Positions 23,655 to 38,400 are shown, counted from the first letter of the stretch. The stretch: 64,000 bases of DNA from Ciona savignyi (GCA_000149265.1 CH002827.1:975555-1039554), one strand, 5' to 3'. Notes: generated from the sequence alone by a model not told the origin. Translations and numbers: made by a program.

Positions 23655-26600
23655 ATGGGCTTAATTAATTTTTATCAACCTCTGGTAAAACTATAATTCA
23701 CAAACTTCCTAAATCAATCTGTTGGGTCAATAAAAAAAGCATTAAATGTAACGTCGTAAAAAAAACGCCTAATACACTGAATTGCTAATCTTAATAAAAT
23801 TATTAAATTCTCGCACCGCGCTGTAACAGCGATGATGTACATGAGCGATTAAACCCCCCGTGTTCAACCGTCTCTTTAGATGTTGCACATAAAAAAGGCA
23901 CGGACGATCACTCCCCATCCGAGAGAATTAAAAAAGGCGACGGATTTCGCTCGTTAGCGGCGAGCCAGGATCACCCTCTTGTTTTTTTGTGTTTACGCTT
24001 TCTAACCTGAAGTGCACCAACAGTATTCCTCTAATTGTCGACTGTTTCTCAACGCGACTTTTTTTTAATATTTTTACTTTAACAATAGATCCCTCACCGA
24101 GCATTATAATATTATGTAAAAAAAGTGAGTAAATTGCTCATATTGTTTGATATGTCATATACACTATTTTTATTTAACACTCATTTAAACACGCACGATA
24201 CAGTTATTTACTAGTTTTGCTAAACGGCAATAAAAACATATTATGTGACTATCATTCGCGTTTTATTTGTCTTTAACACGTTTCAATCGGACGAATAATT
24301 TAATTTGTTATCGTAAAGCCATACAGCGTCTTTAACACAGTTGGTCAGTAAAATGGTTTAATTCCTTATAATCATATGGATAATCGAAACTAACAGTAAA
24401 GTTTATATTTATAACCTTATTAATAAGTGTAAGAATTTATGTTTAATATCAGAGTCGTACGCCATTGATATTAAGTTTCTCATGTCGTATTTTTATAAAC
24501 ATATTTTGTCCGAATTATATTCACAGCAAACGTAATATATAAATCATATTTAAATAATCTTCGAAACACACCTATCAAGCATCCCGTACCCATGTCGAAT
24601 TTGCATAAAGCATTAAAAACGTATGGGGCGGACCCTGGTCATTTGGGCATGAATAGTATCATTGTATATCCCATACATGCGTGTACTTGCATCGTATCGT
24701 GATTACATGGATCTTGATGGGATTGCTATATAGGTGAGTCCCTGTGCGCTTGGTCATGACTTGACATTTAAATGGGATCCCAACAAGAATATGTGGTTAA
24801 ATGGTGCATTTAACCTTTTTTTTCGAATATTTCATCTATTTTTGGAAGTGCAGGCATTTTCTAATCTGTATTAATTTCACACTTGTTCATGAGCTTTTTT
24901 GCCATAAAGGTTAAATTTTATCTTCAGATGAAGTGAACGTAAATTTTATATTCGTGACAACGGTGCTCGTTCTATTCGTCATCACCTATTTCTTGGGCGG
25001 TATTTCCACGCATGCAACATTTCAACACCTAAAATTGTGCACTGAATTTTAATACCTACGGCGGCGATTAGTATTTAAAGCATAAATCATTTAACCTTAT
25101 AATAAACCAAGCAACCTTCATTAGGAAATTATTTTGAGACCCATGTATTTTGCTGATAAGCGTAGATTTATATGTTCTATATCCACTATGCGTATATGCT
25201 CATTGGCCCAAACCTTGTATTTTTAAGGTAAATAGCACGATTCCTTCATGGCAATTTGAACTTGCATTAATAAACCGAGCATGGATGGAAATCGGGGAAA
25301 GAGATGTAGTAACGAGGCCTACTGTTTTACACTCTTGCCTGTATACTTTTCTTGGAGAAGAAATAATACAATTTTGTATCAGTTAACCTGCTATTTTCTC
25401 CTCAGTTTCTTGATTACATCCAGATAGCATCGGCCAACTGAGGGTATATGCGAAATAGCCTACCGGCGCGTCATTCACATGTTTGCTTGCGTCAATGGCC
25501 CCATGGATGGGATGCCTGAGGTTTCTATGGTTGAAATTTTCCAAAACAACCAGGTCCGCTCGAAACAATACACAACTTGCCAGAATTTTTTTACAAACAA
25601 TCGTGCCGGAAAAAGGCGGTCCTATGTTACTCGCATTCATCTAAATTATTTAGGAATTATGACTTAAACTTTTGTCAATATTCATCCGACTACCCATTAG
25701 CCCCGCTCTCTCCTTCTCGTTCTTTTTATGAGGCCGCAACCCTGGTCGGATCACCGCGTTTGCGCGTTCGTTGACCCACTATAATACAAGCAAGCCGCTA
25801 ACCGAAATTAATAATCGAACCGATGAGCTATCTGATTAGGAATGACCCTATGTCGCGACTGGATTTCCGTCTAATAGAATTTGCACTGACCGTATTTCGG
25901 TTAATTCCATCCCACACCGATCTATAGAGTGGATAGCGGGAACGATTTTGATGAAAGTTCGCTCGCCACCGATCCATTAATGAATAAAAATACTATTTAG
26001 TTCAGTTTTTATCGCCATTGAGCCGCTATTTGCTTATAAAGTAAAGCGACAGACCAGGTGTGTAACACTCATCTCTTCGTCGAATTGCGTGACCTAAAAG
26101 TCAATCAAACCAGGGAACGTGTGGCCGATCGCGCTTTCGCCTAAACAAGCCATTGTTCTCAGAAGCTTTGTAATCGAGCTCTTTCCGCCACAGGACAAAT
26201 CTTAGCAACACATGGCTTGTTTGTACGGCAACTTGCACCAACAAGATCCGCTTCAACTCTCCATGCAAACTACATTGTTCGATTCCCACAGCTTTTCGGC
26301 TATCCATTTTTTAATGCTGTTTTTAGCTATGCAATGCCACATGCTTAATTTCAAGTTAAACATATGGAGTATTAATTTAAATATATTTGTATATATTTGT
26401 GTGGGATAAATTTAATGGTATTGAATCTCACATTAAAGTCAACACGGGGTAGATAATGCTGAGTTGATTTTCCTAACACGATGTCGTGTTGGCCATCACT
26501 TCGACAACGCAACTTGGCTTCGGGGGCAAAATTAACGGTGAAGTTCGAGGGCAGCCGCTTAATTGGAGGGACGGGAAAAGCTGGTGACTTATTATCGTGA

Positions 26601-29600
26601 GGGATGCGATGCATAATGAATGGAGACGCTGGCGGGGAAATGCGATATGCGTGTATTTTAATCGCATGTGACGAGATATATTATTCATAACGAAGCACCG
26701 GCGATCCTCGCCAGAAATCTGACGCTGCCTACGAACGACCCGCGTTCGCGTAAGTGACTAGTCGTGTTGAGACCATCCGCAACCGCACTTGAACCGAGCA
26801 ATGCCGTGGGAAACAGCGGGCTGGACTTTACGGCTGCCTGTTCTGGTCTCCATCCTTCCAAAGGGTTATTATGTAACTATACTATTACAATAAATGGACA
26901 AATTGAATCCAATTTCACCTGCGTACAATTTAGGTCGATAAAACAATATTGAAGAAAAACCAAATATATGTAGTATATATAGACCTTAGCACATAAGTAA
27001 CAATACGGCTTGCCGTTGGTTTCTTTAAGTTTACGGTTAGCGCTTTACAACTATGTATGAAATAAACACAGTTTTGTGAAATAAAGGTGTTAATTGTGCA
27101 TTTTCTATTTTTTCTGAAAAAAGCTCCCGATATACGGAGTGGTACCAGCTAAAAATTTGTATGTAAAAAATTGGGTACATGGTTGATGATTATTTAAGCT
27201 TCAATTTTAAATAGTGAAAGAATCTAAGACTTTCTGTGACAGGATTTTGAGTGACAGCCCGTTTTGTGAGGTCAGTTTGCGTTGGAGAGATATGCAAAAT
27301 AATTGGTTGAAGGCCTATATATCCTGTTTTTGTTTAATTCTTCGAGCAGTCCCACGTTGTCATTTCTCGGTAAAGCCTGTCGTTATTCAGCAAGGTATAT
27401 GAATTACAACAGCAGCCACCAATATGCATATGCGCACTGGTTTCCGTTTTAAGATTTTGCGACCACAAACGCGCAGCAAATAGTATGTTGGTTATTTGGA
27501 TGTGCGTAATTACTGGACGGTGGACAAATCGACGGATTGCCTTTGCCACAAAAGTAACAAGCAAGGTGTGGCTGGAAGTAAAATGCGATTTGTGGTTTTC
27601 AATACTAAAGTTCTGCTTGGTGGCGCAAATGTCAATTTAACTACATCTTGATAAGAGGAAGAACAATAATCTTAGTTGGCTGAGAATGCGCGGAAATTCC
27701 AGTTCTGCCCACTGCCCCGTGGTCTCGGTCAAGGGCCGACATAAATTGCCACTGCTAGATTATATAGCTACAAATATCGGCCGCTTATCACCACAAATAA
27801 TCGATTATCTTGATTTGCTGGAATATTTTCACGATCTGTTCTGCGGTCGTTCAACAAATTTAAAATGGACTCTGCCATAATTATACTTGATAGCGAGAAG
27901 TGTGCTCTTCAAACTACGGTGGAGAAAGGAACAAAATGTTTTTAAGGAAAGTGTGGGATTTGTTTTCGATTTATCGGTTTATTTTCAAGTTGTTGTGAAC
28001 ACCTGTGCATTTAGTTCGTGTGATTTTAAATTTTGCTAAAATATCTAAAATGCACATTGCATGGTTTTTCTAGTACTGATGTTGTGATATAGCCTCTTTT
28101 AACAGTGCGGTGAAATTGCAGATTGAATTTAAGCGAGTTTGACACACGTCATTTCACTTGTTTCCCCAGTGGATAGCTCGAGTGAGTTAAACCAACAAAT
28201 GGGTTCAATGTCACTAGCGGAATCGATAGCAATCCACGAATACGACAACTCGGTAATTGTTATAGGCAGTTCGAAATTCCACCCTAATCACTCTATAGCA
28301 CTGGGAGAAGGTAACCAAATGAACATGCCACAGGTCCCTTCAACTGATAAAGCACAACCGCCGCCATTCATTTGAAATCATGCACAACCAGAAACCAATG
28401 TTTAGGCTGGGTGCTACCTCCAATTTATGCTTGGCACAGCGGAACTGTTTTGGATCAAGCGAGACGGTCGTATCAGAAAACAGCGATTACCTGTGCGATT
28501 TTCCGCCGCTTGTAAACAGAACGTCTTAATCTGACGCGCGCGGAGAAAGGGGTGCATAATTAAACGCATCGGCACGAGCCGGACGTCACTTGACAGACTC
28601 TTGGTTTACTTTCGGATCTCAAAAATGATTGTAATCAAGGTGATGGCTTGCCAGGTTTATTGGAAAACGTCCAAAGTTCCAATCAATGACACCCTCTCAC
28701 ATTTAATGCATCACTTCGATCTCTGAAATACCCTGCAAAACTACAGCCCAAAAAGTTGTACGAGATCCTGTCATAGACCATCACTCGTATGTCCGAAAAC
28801 GTGTCAAAATAAGATTTTACGATTTCGGGTATGCGCGGTATTTGTTTGCGGCATTCAAGACATGAAGTGTGTGTGATAAGCGGTCTCATGCATATTTCAT
28901 TCACTTCCAACAACAGTACCGCCATTAAGTAAAAGATCAGATTTGCAAAGCTTTGATTGCAGTTCGACGTTTCTCTTAAACAATAGGTCCGTATAAGGCG
29001 AGACTCGGCACTTTATGCCTATCAGCATCCGCTCGGTTCGCGAAATCGTGACCGCGGTCCTGCGGATTCGCTTTTTGGCCTTCGTTTCTGAAGAACCGGA
29101 TAATGCTAGAAAAGTCTAAATAAAAGATTAGTCACGTTATCGAAGTCTGTCGTTAGTGTTACTGTAAGAATGGTGTGTGTTTCCAATATTTCTTTTTTGG
29201 ATGAAATGAAATTTGCGTATGCCTATTCTTTTTAGGAATCGACAATATATTTATTAAATATGAAATTATACAGCGTAATCAACAAATGACAGAGTTACGT
29301 AAACAAGATGCTGCTGAATCACGTATCATATTCGTACTGATTTCTCGAAGAACATTACTCCATTTTGTTTCTATGCGCTCAATGAAATAAAATGGTTGAT
29401 TGGCTTCGGTATAGAAAGCTGATGGACTGCTACAGTCCTTTATGTACGCATCACGTACACACTTTAAATAGTCAGTAGGGGACTCGATGAATCACATGAA
29501 TGCATATTGATCTCCTTTGTATCAACTGGAGCCTATCAGCCCACATCTAATATCGCCACTTGTTAGTTTACTTGGAAATTACCAGTAACTGTCAGTAAGT

Positions 29601-31184
29601 AAACACGCCAAGCTTTATTTAAACATTGTTACGGATGAATAGAATCAACGCTGTCCCTCAAATATCCGCTTCGGCTTATGAATGATGCTTTTATCCGACT
29701 ACCGGACGAGCGAAATCTCTGGAATGTATATCCACACCGCACTGATAGCACCGACATGTGTAACCATAAGTCGCCTAATTGATGGGTAAACGGAATTGTA
29801 AGTTTTTAAGGGTTCTTTGTGGGTAAGACGACCTATCTTTGCCATGTCCTTCTGTTCGTGTTTTACCTATTTTTTTAAGCTATAGCCGGCCACACCAGAC
29901 TATGATTAAATTCACTTTGATATTTTGCCACCTTTGTGATCATCGCGGAAAACGTACTTGAAATACAAGTAAAACCTTTAATCATGATCGGTAGAATTAC
30001 GGCAACATGATAATATGTTCACGCATCAGAGCGGTCATAATTTTTCCAAAAACTTCGAAAACAATCGTTTTCACCTACACGTTACTGTTGTTTTACACGC
30101 TACTGTCAGACATTAAGTTAATCTACCATATACAAAAATAGCCTGCTTATAGTCGCTTAAAAGCAGCCTTGCCGAATATACAGGTCAAGATTTTAGGGCA
30201 ATACTTCCATCACAATTACCCGCGCGACCAACAGCGTTTATGGGACACTTATTCGAGAGAGTGTCGTACAATCTTACTCCCCATCTACGATCTATAACGC
30301 CAGTAATTAGGACCTTGACATTAGCTTCAATCGAGGTCTTGATGTTACTAGATAAAATGGGTAAGATAAGAGATTTTCTATTTTGCGCGATAGTCTTGAT
30401 TTATGAGCGCAATAATAAAAAATGTCATTTTTTCACTGTGGGCCTGTTAAAATATTAAAACCTAGGTTTGTTGTCTTTTTTAGTTTAAATAAACCTGAGA
30501 AGTCTTTTTTTAAATCTCATTGACTACTAACACATGGGGATCAATTTAAAAGAATACTATGTTATTTAAGTAACATACCTTTATGCGTTTGAAGGTAAAA
30601 TGTTAGTAAATCTGGTCTGCCCGAGTTTTTAGTTCAAATCTTGGAAAATGAAACAAACAAAGGAATTTTAAAATATACGTAAACAACACTTGTTCATTGC
30701 TGATGCGCATTATGACGGACGAACGTAATCATTGTGATATAGCCTTTAACAAAAATAGTCCAAGGAAGACTTGTGTAAAATCTAAATACAAAATCCCCTT
30801 CTATTAATTTAAGTGTATTTACAAGCTATTCGTCATGGTTAGATGTCCTGTCGCCTTGTCGCATCATCTCGTTTACAGTAGCCATATGTTTTGATAACAT
30901 CACAGTCCTTCTCAGATGAAAATTAAAAGTCTCTTGGTGTCAACTACAAGCCGTGACGCAACCTTGCGATGCTGTATCCTGCTTTTAATTCGTTGTAGAT
31001 TACGAATCAGATATAGTTATGATAAACAAATAACTTTGCTCGGTAACTGTGTCGATGCGGTTTTTGACGGAATATGTTCGTGATTTGAAATTTTGCAGAA
31101 TAAATAAAAAATGCATACATAGTGATTTATACTGGCAGTACTGAAAGATCTTTCATCGCCACTTTCTCTTCCCTGATCTATCGT
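23655..31184. other. Irx interval, left part: no gene seen
   Basis: Upstream of the minus-strand Irx start. Several GC-richer, non-repetitive islands occur (for example about 25.7-26.7 kb and 28.4-29.1 kb), compatible with conserved regulatory DNA, but no exon, RNA gene or transposon was recognised. Open frames such as 28139-28375 lack splice or family support. Confidence 0.5.
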
Positions 31185-31216
31185 CTCTTAATTGGACGCA
31201 CGATTCCAATTACTTG

Positions 31217-31331
31217 TTAACCTTCTTACACAGAGAACGCTAAGCGACGCATTAGACGCCACAGTGCACTGCTTAGTGTCAGAAGGGCGACGCTCAAATA
31301 TCGATCTCAATTTGACAGTTTGGCCTGTAAA
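31217..31331 (+). promoter_or_regulatory. duplicated non-coding element A, left copy (putative Irx enhancer)
   Basis: 115 bp reads identically, base for base by eye, in reverse complement at 45701-45815, some 14.4 kb away. Weaker similarity continues about 30 bp further on the left (ATTCCAATTAC). The sequence starts TTAACCTTCTTACACAGAGA and ends TTTGGCCTGTAAA. It has no shared open frame, splice signal or transposon end. Its place between two Irx genes, in mirror orientation, suggests a paired cis-regulatory element; a structured RNA is an alternative. Confidence 0.75.
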
Positions 31332-32071
31332 CTGTTCCCGATCTTTCGACGAAGTGAGTTGAATTAATAAAGATTTACAAATTTCCTTATTTCAGTGAAG
31401 AATGATCGAAACTTTTTTTTAACCACCACCACCACGATACATTATTTAAAACCAACTTTATACAGCTGCATTTAAAACCAATCTTATGCATTAAATATTT
31501 ATTGTTTTTTTTTACTCTCTTGTTTCAAAACACATATGAAAGATGTTTTGCTAAAAATTTAAAGAATTTGCGTTTGTGCATGTAATTTATGTTTGCGGTA
31601 GTTGGAAATTTCTCATGGCCTGTCAGGCGACCGCGAGCGCCCCATGCCGGCGCAAACAACTGCAGCACAGTTTCTTGGTATTCTCCGGCATACTCTTATA
31701 CGCATTTCCGTGGTTTATACGTGACCAAGAGTCAAGTCTGCGCGGCTGGTGGTTTATAAAGACGCAAACAATGCACACAGATGTGGAGGGAGAATCGCAC
31801 CAAATCCTCTGACAAACAAGATTGGTTTAATCACGCCATGAATGATCCACACTTTAGCTACAAATAGCCTAAGCCGACTGGAAACCATTCGAAACCAAAA
31901 GTAGCCGCAATAAATAATAATAATAAAATGAAGTGATAAAACTTAAATTTTCAGATGAAAGATTATTCTAACACTAAGTATTGGCTGTTGGCAAGAGTGT
32001 AGTTCTTCGATAATCGACAAAATAGATTGCACATTCACTTCCCCTCTGCTAATAAGCAGTCGATGCGCAGT

Positions 32072-32232
32072 CATCGATCGCGGCGCCGCAAGCGATTTGT
32101 CAAAGCGAGCGATTTCATTAACCGTTTGGAGTCATATTCGTAGCCTCCCGCTCGGATCGATCCTCTTGTCAGAGATTACTTCTTCGGAGGCGACACTAAT
32201 TGCCGATTCGGTTTCGGATCGTTGGACTCGCG
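32072..32232 (+). promoter_or_regulatory. duplicated non-coding element B, left copy (putative Irx enhancer)
   Basis: 161 bp matches the reverse complement of 40028-40188 with about two differences. It is GC-richer than its surroundings (GCGGCGCCGCAAGCG at one end, CGTTGGACTCGCG at the other) and contains GAGATTACTTC and CGGATCGATC motifs. Weaker similarity extends beyond both ends; on the right the copies differ by a 12-base gap. It is non-coding in all frames as far as I can see. Confidence 0.75.
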
Positions 32233-32423
32233 TTTGAATCGCCGATAATTGAAAGTGTCGCAAAACTGGTTTAGCCCAATCTACAATATAACTTAGGCCG
32301 CATTTTTGATGGGTTGCGTTAGAATTTACGTTGTGTGCGTAACTGACGCTTGTCTGGTAATGCTTTCATACAGCGAGGATTGGTGCTCCATACACTACAA
32401 CATTGTCAATATGGGAAATCTTA

Positions 32424-32458
32424 AATAATGCCCATATTATTTAAAATTGGGCATTATT
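32424..32458. repeat. 11-bp stem hairpin in the Irx interval
   Basis: AATAATGCCCA (32424-32434) and TGGGCATTATT (32448-32458) pair perfectly around a 13-base AT loop. It lies about 200 bp beyond element B. No matching hairpin was found near the other copy. Confidence 0.5.
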
Positions 32459-35400
32459 TGCCACAATATTATACCAAACACATGCCACAATATTATAAAC
32501 GACTCGGTGCTTAATGAAGGACACTGATATTATTACGGTTGAACTTACCTGTACGAACACCACCTGAGCGAACGTAAGTAAGACAAACGACGTATAAACT
32601 TAAAAAGGTGTATGTTAGTTGGCAGAATATGACGAGTCACTGTCACTTAGCTCACCTAATCGTATCTGGTTTATGGCAAGTTAAATCGAAAATATGACAA
32701 ATTTATTCTTAAAGGACACTTAATGGGTTAATGTATGGCGTACATAAGATAAACCTATATTGGCTTAATATCCAATCGAAATGGGCCCGAATGACCGTCA
32801 CAAGTACGTCAGCCGTATACTTTATAAACACATCAGACGAGCATAACCTAACCTGATTCAATTAGATTCCGGTGCTTAATAGGATATGTCTTTCGTGCCC
32901 AGTTTTACTATGGTAGTCGTGAATCAATTCTGACTTCGGAAAAAGGTTTATCTCTAAGGATCCCATCGTTATTAGAAGGATCCGAATGTGGCCCCTACTC
33001 CTAACCGACCCTGATAGTATAACGAGCTTATATTGAGCATAATCCTGTTTTTGTGAACATGAGTCGCTTGCTTCACAAAGATCGACTTGATCCGACTTTG
33101 AAAGGGATATTGAGTTAATTGATTGCATGAGTGGTTTGGAAAACTCATTTAAAACGATTTTCGGCGCCTTTTATTTCGGCTTTTATGGTGCCCGTAGCGT
33201 TTTCCATCAAATCATATTTATGCTTTATTAAATACTTTAACTGTGGTTCATATCTGTAAAACAAGTATGTAACTCGCAATAGACAACGTTAATAAGCAGG
33301 TAGAGTTCCTGTTTTGACGGCGATACTGAACCAGCATGGGTCTTACTGATCAGCTATAGCTGATGGGAAAATGGCGGAACCGGCATTCAGTCCCAGAACG
33401 AATCAGCGCGGGTCACGGAATCCTGCTATACAGTTTTCTTCCACGTGAACTCGTGTGATCCTGTGCTTCCCGCACGCGCACTACGCCTATATATCCACCG
33501 TGAAATAAACGCAAAATTCTAAACCATTTTTATTTCAAAGAACATTACAATTTTTTATAGAAACCAAACTACTTACCCAAATAAAGCTCTACTTCAGTTT
33601 GATCTCTTCAAATTGAAACTATATCCAAGTTTTAAATGTCAGTTTTTATAAACAATTTAATTTTTTAATTGCATTTCTGTGCCTATATGAACCTTTAACC
33701 AGGTGTATTTTGAAGTCTTCGTTTAAAGATAAATTATCAAGATCACTGGGTCCAAATTGCACTCAATACAACAACGTGATGCAATAGTTGCTTTAAAGGG
33801 CAATGCATAGAAAAGCAAACCCGTTTCCATATAGAAAATTGTCATACTTTGTTGTACCTCCGGAAATTCGTGATTCAGAATGTTGACTGCGTTTTTGTTT
33901 TTCTGTAAACATTACATAACCTGCATGAAGTGCCTATCGGTCACTTTCGTAACAGCTAACGTTAAAATTTTCTATTCAAAACCAGTAGTTACTTAATTCG
34001 GGATAACAGGTTTACATGAAAAGGCATATACATGGGATACTATGCTTTCGTTATAACTAGTCTAGGTAAAGTAATACTAGGTAGAGTTTTCAGTTGGACA
34101 AATTAAATTATCACCGAAAATGCAAAAAGCTTTATATTGTATATGGATATCATTAAATTGTTGTAAGCTTGTCCGAAAATCCGGTACATAAGTACTTTTT
34201 TGTACAAAAGAGAGATTAAACTAGTATATTACCCCATTTTTAGTTATACATTTTTACAACACAACAAATCGTTATCTTTAAAAGGCCTCTTTTACGCGTT
34301 GAAAAATTCTGGGTATATACCAAAGTCGCTTTTAGCAGGTTATTGTTTAAAATATAACTTGAAATAGACACAAATTTTAACCCATAATAGCCCGCCTGTA
34401 TCAAGCGTTATAATCGTGTTTCAAGAATGTGCCTATACACAAACACAGAAAATGCTTAAAGTACAATTTATATTATAATGAACATTATCGCCAATTTATC
34501 TGGACCCATCTGATCATGATCGTGAAAATATTTATAAACACTTTACTTTAAAACCTAAATAGATCGCGTTAAAATGTTGCTTGGCCGTTTAGCGTTAAAT
34601 GCTGCTAAAGATAGGGTTTTATGGTATCCAAACTGTTTAAGTTAAATGTCTTAATATAAGACTACCATCAAATACAATATACCATGTACTTAACAGCGTT
34701 AGAGTGCGTGTTGTCTGTTATTCCCAACGCGTTCCCGTCATTCATCTATATTAAATCCGTCCGCTCTGTCGGACCCGTTTACCAGCATCGTTAACCGGAT
34801 GATGGTGGCAGTCACTTTACTCGCATTTCTTATTGATCTTAATCAATTTACTTCGTGGCGTCCGCCTGTCCTGACCTACATCGCAGAGTAGCCTTACTTG
34901 ATGAAACGATTAACCGGCACAACACACATGACCCTGATTTTATGAACAAATTTTATGGTACCTGAATTACCATTTCAAGGTTTTTATTTACAGTATTGTA
35001 CACCCGTATACTCAGCTTTATTGCAATCATATCCGCCACTTGGTTTTCATTTTGATCGCTGGAAAAATCCTGCATTCCATTTTGGCTAAGGTCGGATCGT
35101 ATATGTCAACATGTATCACGTGCAATATAAACGTCATTTATTTCGTACCTGGTTAACAACTTTCTCAACACCCGGGGTACCAGTTGTTGCGTTATTTTCA
35201 GACTATGATTGTGTTTATTTTCATGTATAATATATACACCACAATTTTCGTTGTGACTTCAGTTCATGCGAAGTTTACTCTATCTTGTTAAACTTGCACA
35301 TAATTAAAAGGCCCGCAGTAGTTCATATGTTATAGGCGCCTCGCGCCAAAATTGGTAAGGTATTCCTAACCTTTGATGTACTCCTTTAAATTAACACCAT

Positions 35401-38400
35401 TTAAAAAATAATACGAATCAGAAAGTCTGATATTAAGAGTTAGACTTTTTTAAACTTTACCTCACAACTTATTTCTATGTTTATTTTAATACACAACTTT
35501 TATTTTCTATAATTGGCTCTGTAATTTTTAAGTCGTTAAAGCATTGCCTCCTATATGTTATCGGCCGCAATAACACTGTGTAAATATACTTACTGTCAAA
35601 CGTGCGCTTTAAAGGGGTTATACAAAAATTCTCTTTTAATCGTCGCTATTTTTAACCTTATCAGGACCCGGGTAATAAACACAAGGTAACTACTTACCAA
35701 GACCGACTCACTTTTAATAAGATGCTGTATATTTAGCGTCTCATACTACTATAAGCCTGGCAATATACACTAACCAACTCAGAAAATAAGTAATTCTAAA
35801 AAAGGCTTTATTTTAATCATCATCCTATACTTACGAATATTCGTCTATACGACTCCATTCTGACCATGCGAGAAAGCTGTGGTTTTCAATCAGCAACTCG
35901 AGACACCAAAGCGCAATGAGGAAAAAACGTTTCGTATTGTCATCGGTAGTCCACAGACGGTAACTGTCTGGTTGGTGTTCTACGCCTGCCTTCGCTTTGA
36001 TTCGCTAGGAATTAACAGCAACGATTTGCCAAAAGAAAGAAACCTGCTCTGAAGAGCAACTTTCTGTGGTCAGGCGCGTATGACTCAATAGTTATTTTCA
36101 AGTTCAGGTGACACTGAATGGTGAAACGTGTGAGGTACCTGCCTGCATCGTCGCTATTCTTAAACCAAAGTTTATTCGAATTACATGGAATATATGCAAA
36201 ACAATGATTTGTATTTTACCCAACCACCTTCGGGCACACTACACAAGTTATTTTTAAAAATGCTAAAAATTCCAAGCCGTGAGCAAAGCCTCTCACAGTC
36301 TAAACACAAGTCTGATTTGGATGCCACTTGATGCTCTATTAAAGCGATCTGCCTGAAATGTTTAGCGCAGTAAAATTTCTCGCAATATAAACAGGGCGTT
36401 GATTTAACACAAAGACAAATGCACGATCTTGACCCATACCCCGAAAAACGTGTTTTACGTATCCATCGACTGCACGATTTGTTTGGCAAACTCGTAAATA
36501 ATTAAGATACGGAAAGTGTGATATAAGTCATAAGCGAACTTATCATTTCTTTAACTCCCACGCTAACATATTTCTACGATGAACATTACCAGCGGGGAAA
36601 TTGGCTCCAACGCATTTGTGTTTATACTTTTTTTGCAATACCAGCATGATTTGGTGATTTTGGTGATACATTTAGAAAAACGTCGTATTTTTAACTGCCT
36701 AATTTAGTCGTGTGCACAAAAATAGCCACAGCTTACATTTAAATATTTACCATAATATCGCAACAATTTTCGGATGGCTTTAGTAAACGGAAATATTTTT
36801 ATTTCACCTGCATCTCGACTTATATGATAATTTCCGATAGTCCCAACAATGTTGGGATTTTTTAACTTATTTTAGTCTGCTATTTAAAAATAAGGCAAAG
36901 ACACCAGGTCCCGTTTTTCAGCCACCAGCTCGCCATCATCGAGGCAACAGTAGCAAAAACAGAGAAATTCCCAGAAAGCTGTTGCCGTGGCACGTTAATA
37001 ACATAACAATTGGTTGGATGTGAAACGTTTGATGGTTAATCACATATTGTCGCGCATATTAATTGCTCTGGTCTTAGCGCCACGGTCAAGTATCTCTATA
37101 GCGAGAATAGGTATAATTGCGCCAATGTCCCGCTAATAATTGCATGTGTCGATTGGGTAAAGAACGCATCAAAGGACCGACGTGGGTGTAAATGATTGAT
37201 GTCGGAACGAGAAGAGAGAACTCCTCTGAAACCTGAATCTGGGTGTTAGGGTAGGCCTGTTGTGGCGTAGCCTTTGTACAGCCCTCGTGGAAATCATCAG
37301 AGATGCTTGGGAATAGCGATCGACAATTTTGCTCCAACTGCAGGCAGAATGACGTCACAACAGTGTCATTGTCCAAACGCCTACGTCATATAAACAAGGG
37401 CCTGAGTGGACTTTGATCAAAATCTTCCTGACACGCTTTTTGCCAGTACCACTGCTTCTGTTTTGACGTAACAAGGCCCCTTTTAGCACAATAGAAACAG
37501 CCTTCGGCTGATCATTAAACTTAAGATAGGAAGCAAAATTACAAGCCCAACCTTTCCGTTTTCGCAAGTTATAGTCAATAGCGAACTTAAACGTGGACGC
37601 ACTAAGCAATTAATCAAAGCTGATAATCGGTCATTAACAAGCAAGTACCTACGTCATTGTTCAATTGACGGATTTCACCGCGTCAACTGGTTATAGGTAT
37701 TTATAGACATACACTAATTGTTTACGTAGGTTTCGTTCGATTTCACGCCTTTCAATGTCAATTCGTCGCCTTATGAAAATTTTATTTTGAATGTAAATTG
37801 TATCGTACAAATTGCAAACAAGAAGATAATGATTTCACTTCTGCCGGATTGTATTCCGTTCGCCTGTATAGGCGATAGCTTTCATGGTCTGACGCTGTCA
37901 CCATACACCTTTGTAAGCTTATTTAACCTAAAGTGGGCTCGGCACTTAAAACAAGTTTTAAAGAAGACCGCCCAATTGACACTCAATTGTTGCCTACATA
38001 CAAATGACCCGATACGTCTTGTCGCTTGTGCCTGATACGTATATACACTGCATGCCGCTTTTACTTTAACATGAATAGGTGTTACCGAAATATGTTAAAT
38101 ATTTTGGATCTTATATTTTTGTTATCATTCTTGTCAAGACATTAATGTTTCAATTTATTTTGTGATGCTTTAAGTTACGGTTACCTGTTACGGTTATTGT
38201 TTTTAAAAATATTGACTGTTTTGGGGTAGGTATAACAAAGGTCGATAGTAAATATTTTGGACATATTTATTTTTATCTGTTTTGTGGAAAAGATTTTAAA
38301 TAAAAATAAAAACTAAATACTTATTGTGGTTAAAAATAAGAGCTTCGATTCTGTCATCTGTTCATGGCCAACAAAGATTCTGCGTCGACCGTTAACTGGT

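Noticed and set aside
28139-28375. 78-codon plus-strand frame in the Irx interval
   Set aside because: Lacks an ATG at its start, splice signals and any family motif; low complexity is absent but nothing supports expression.
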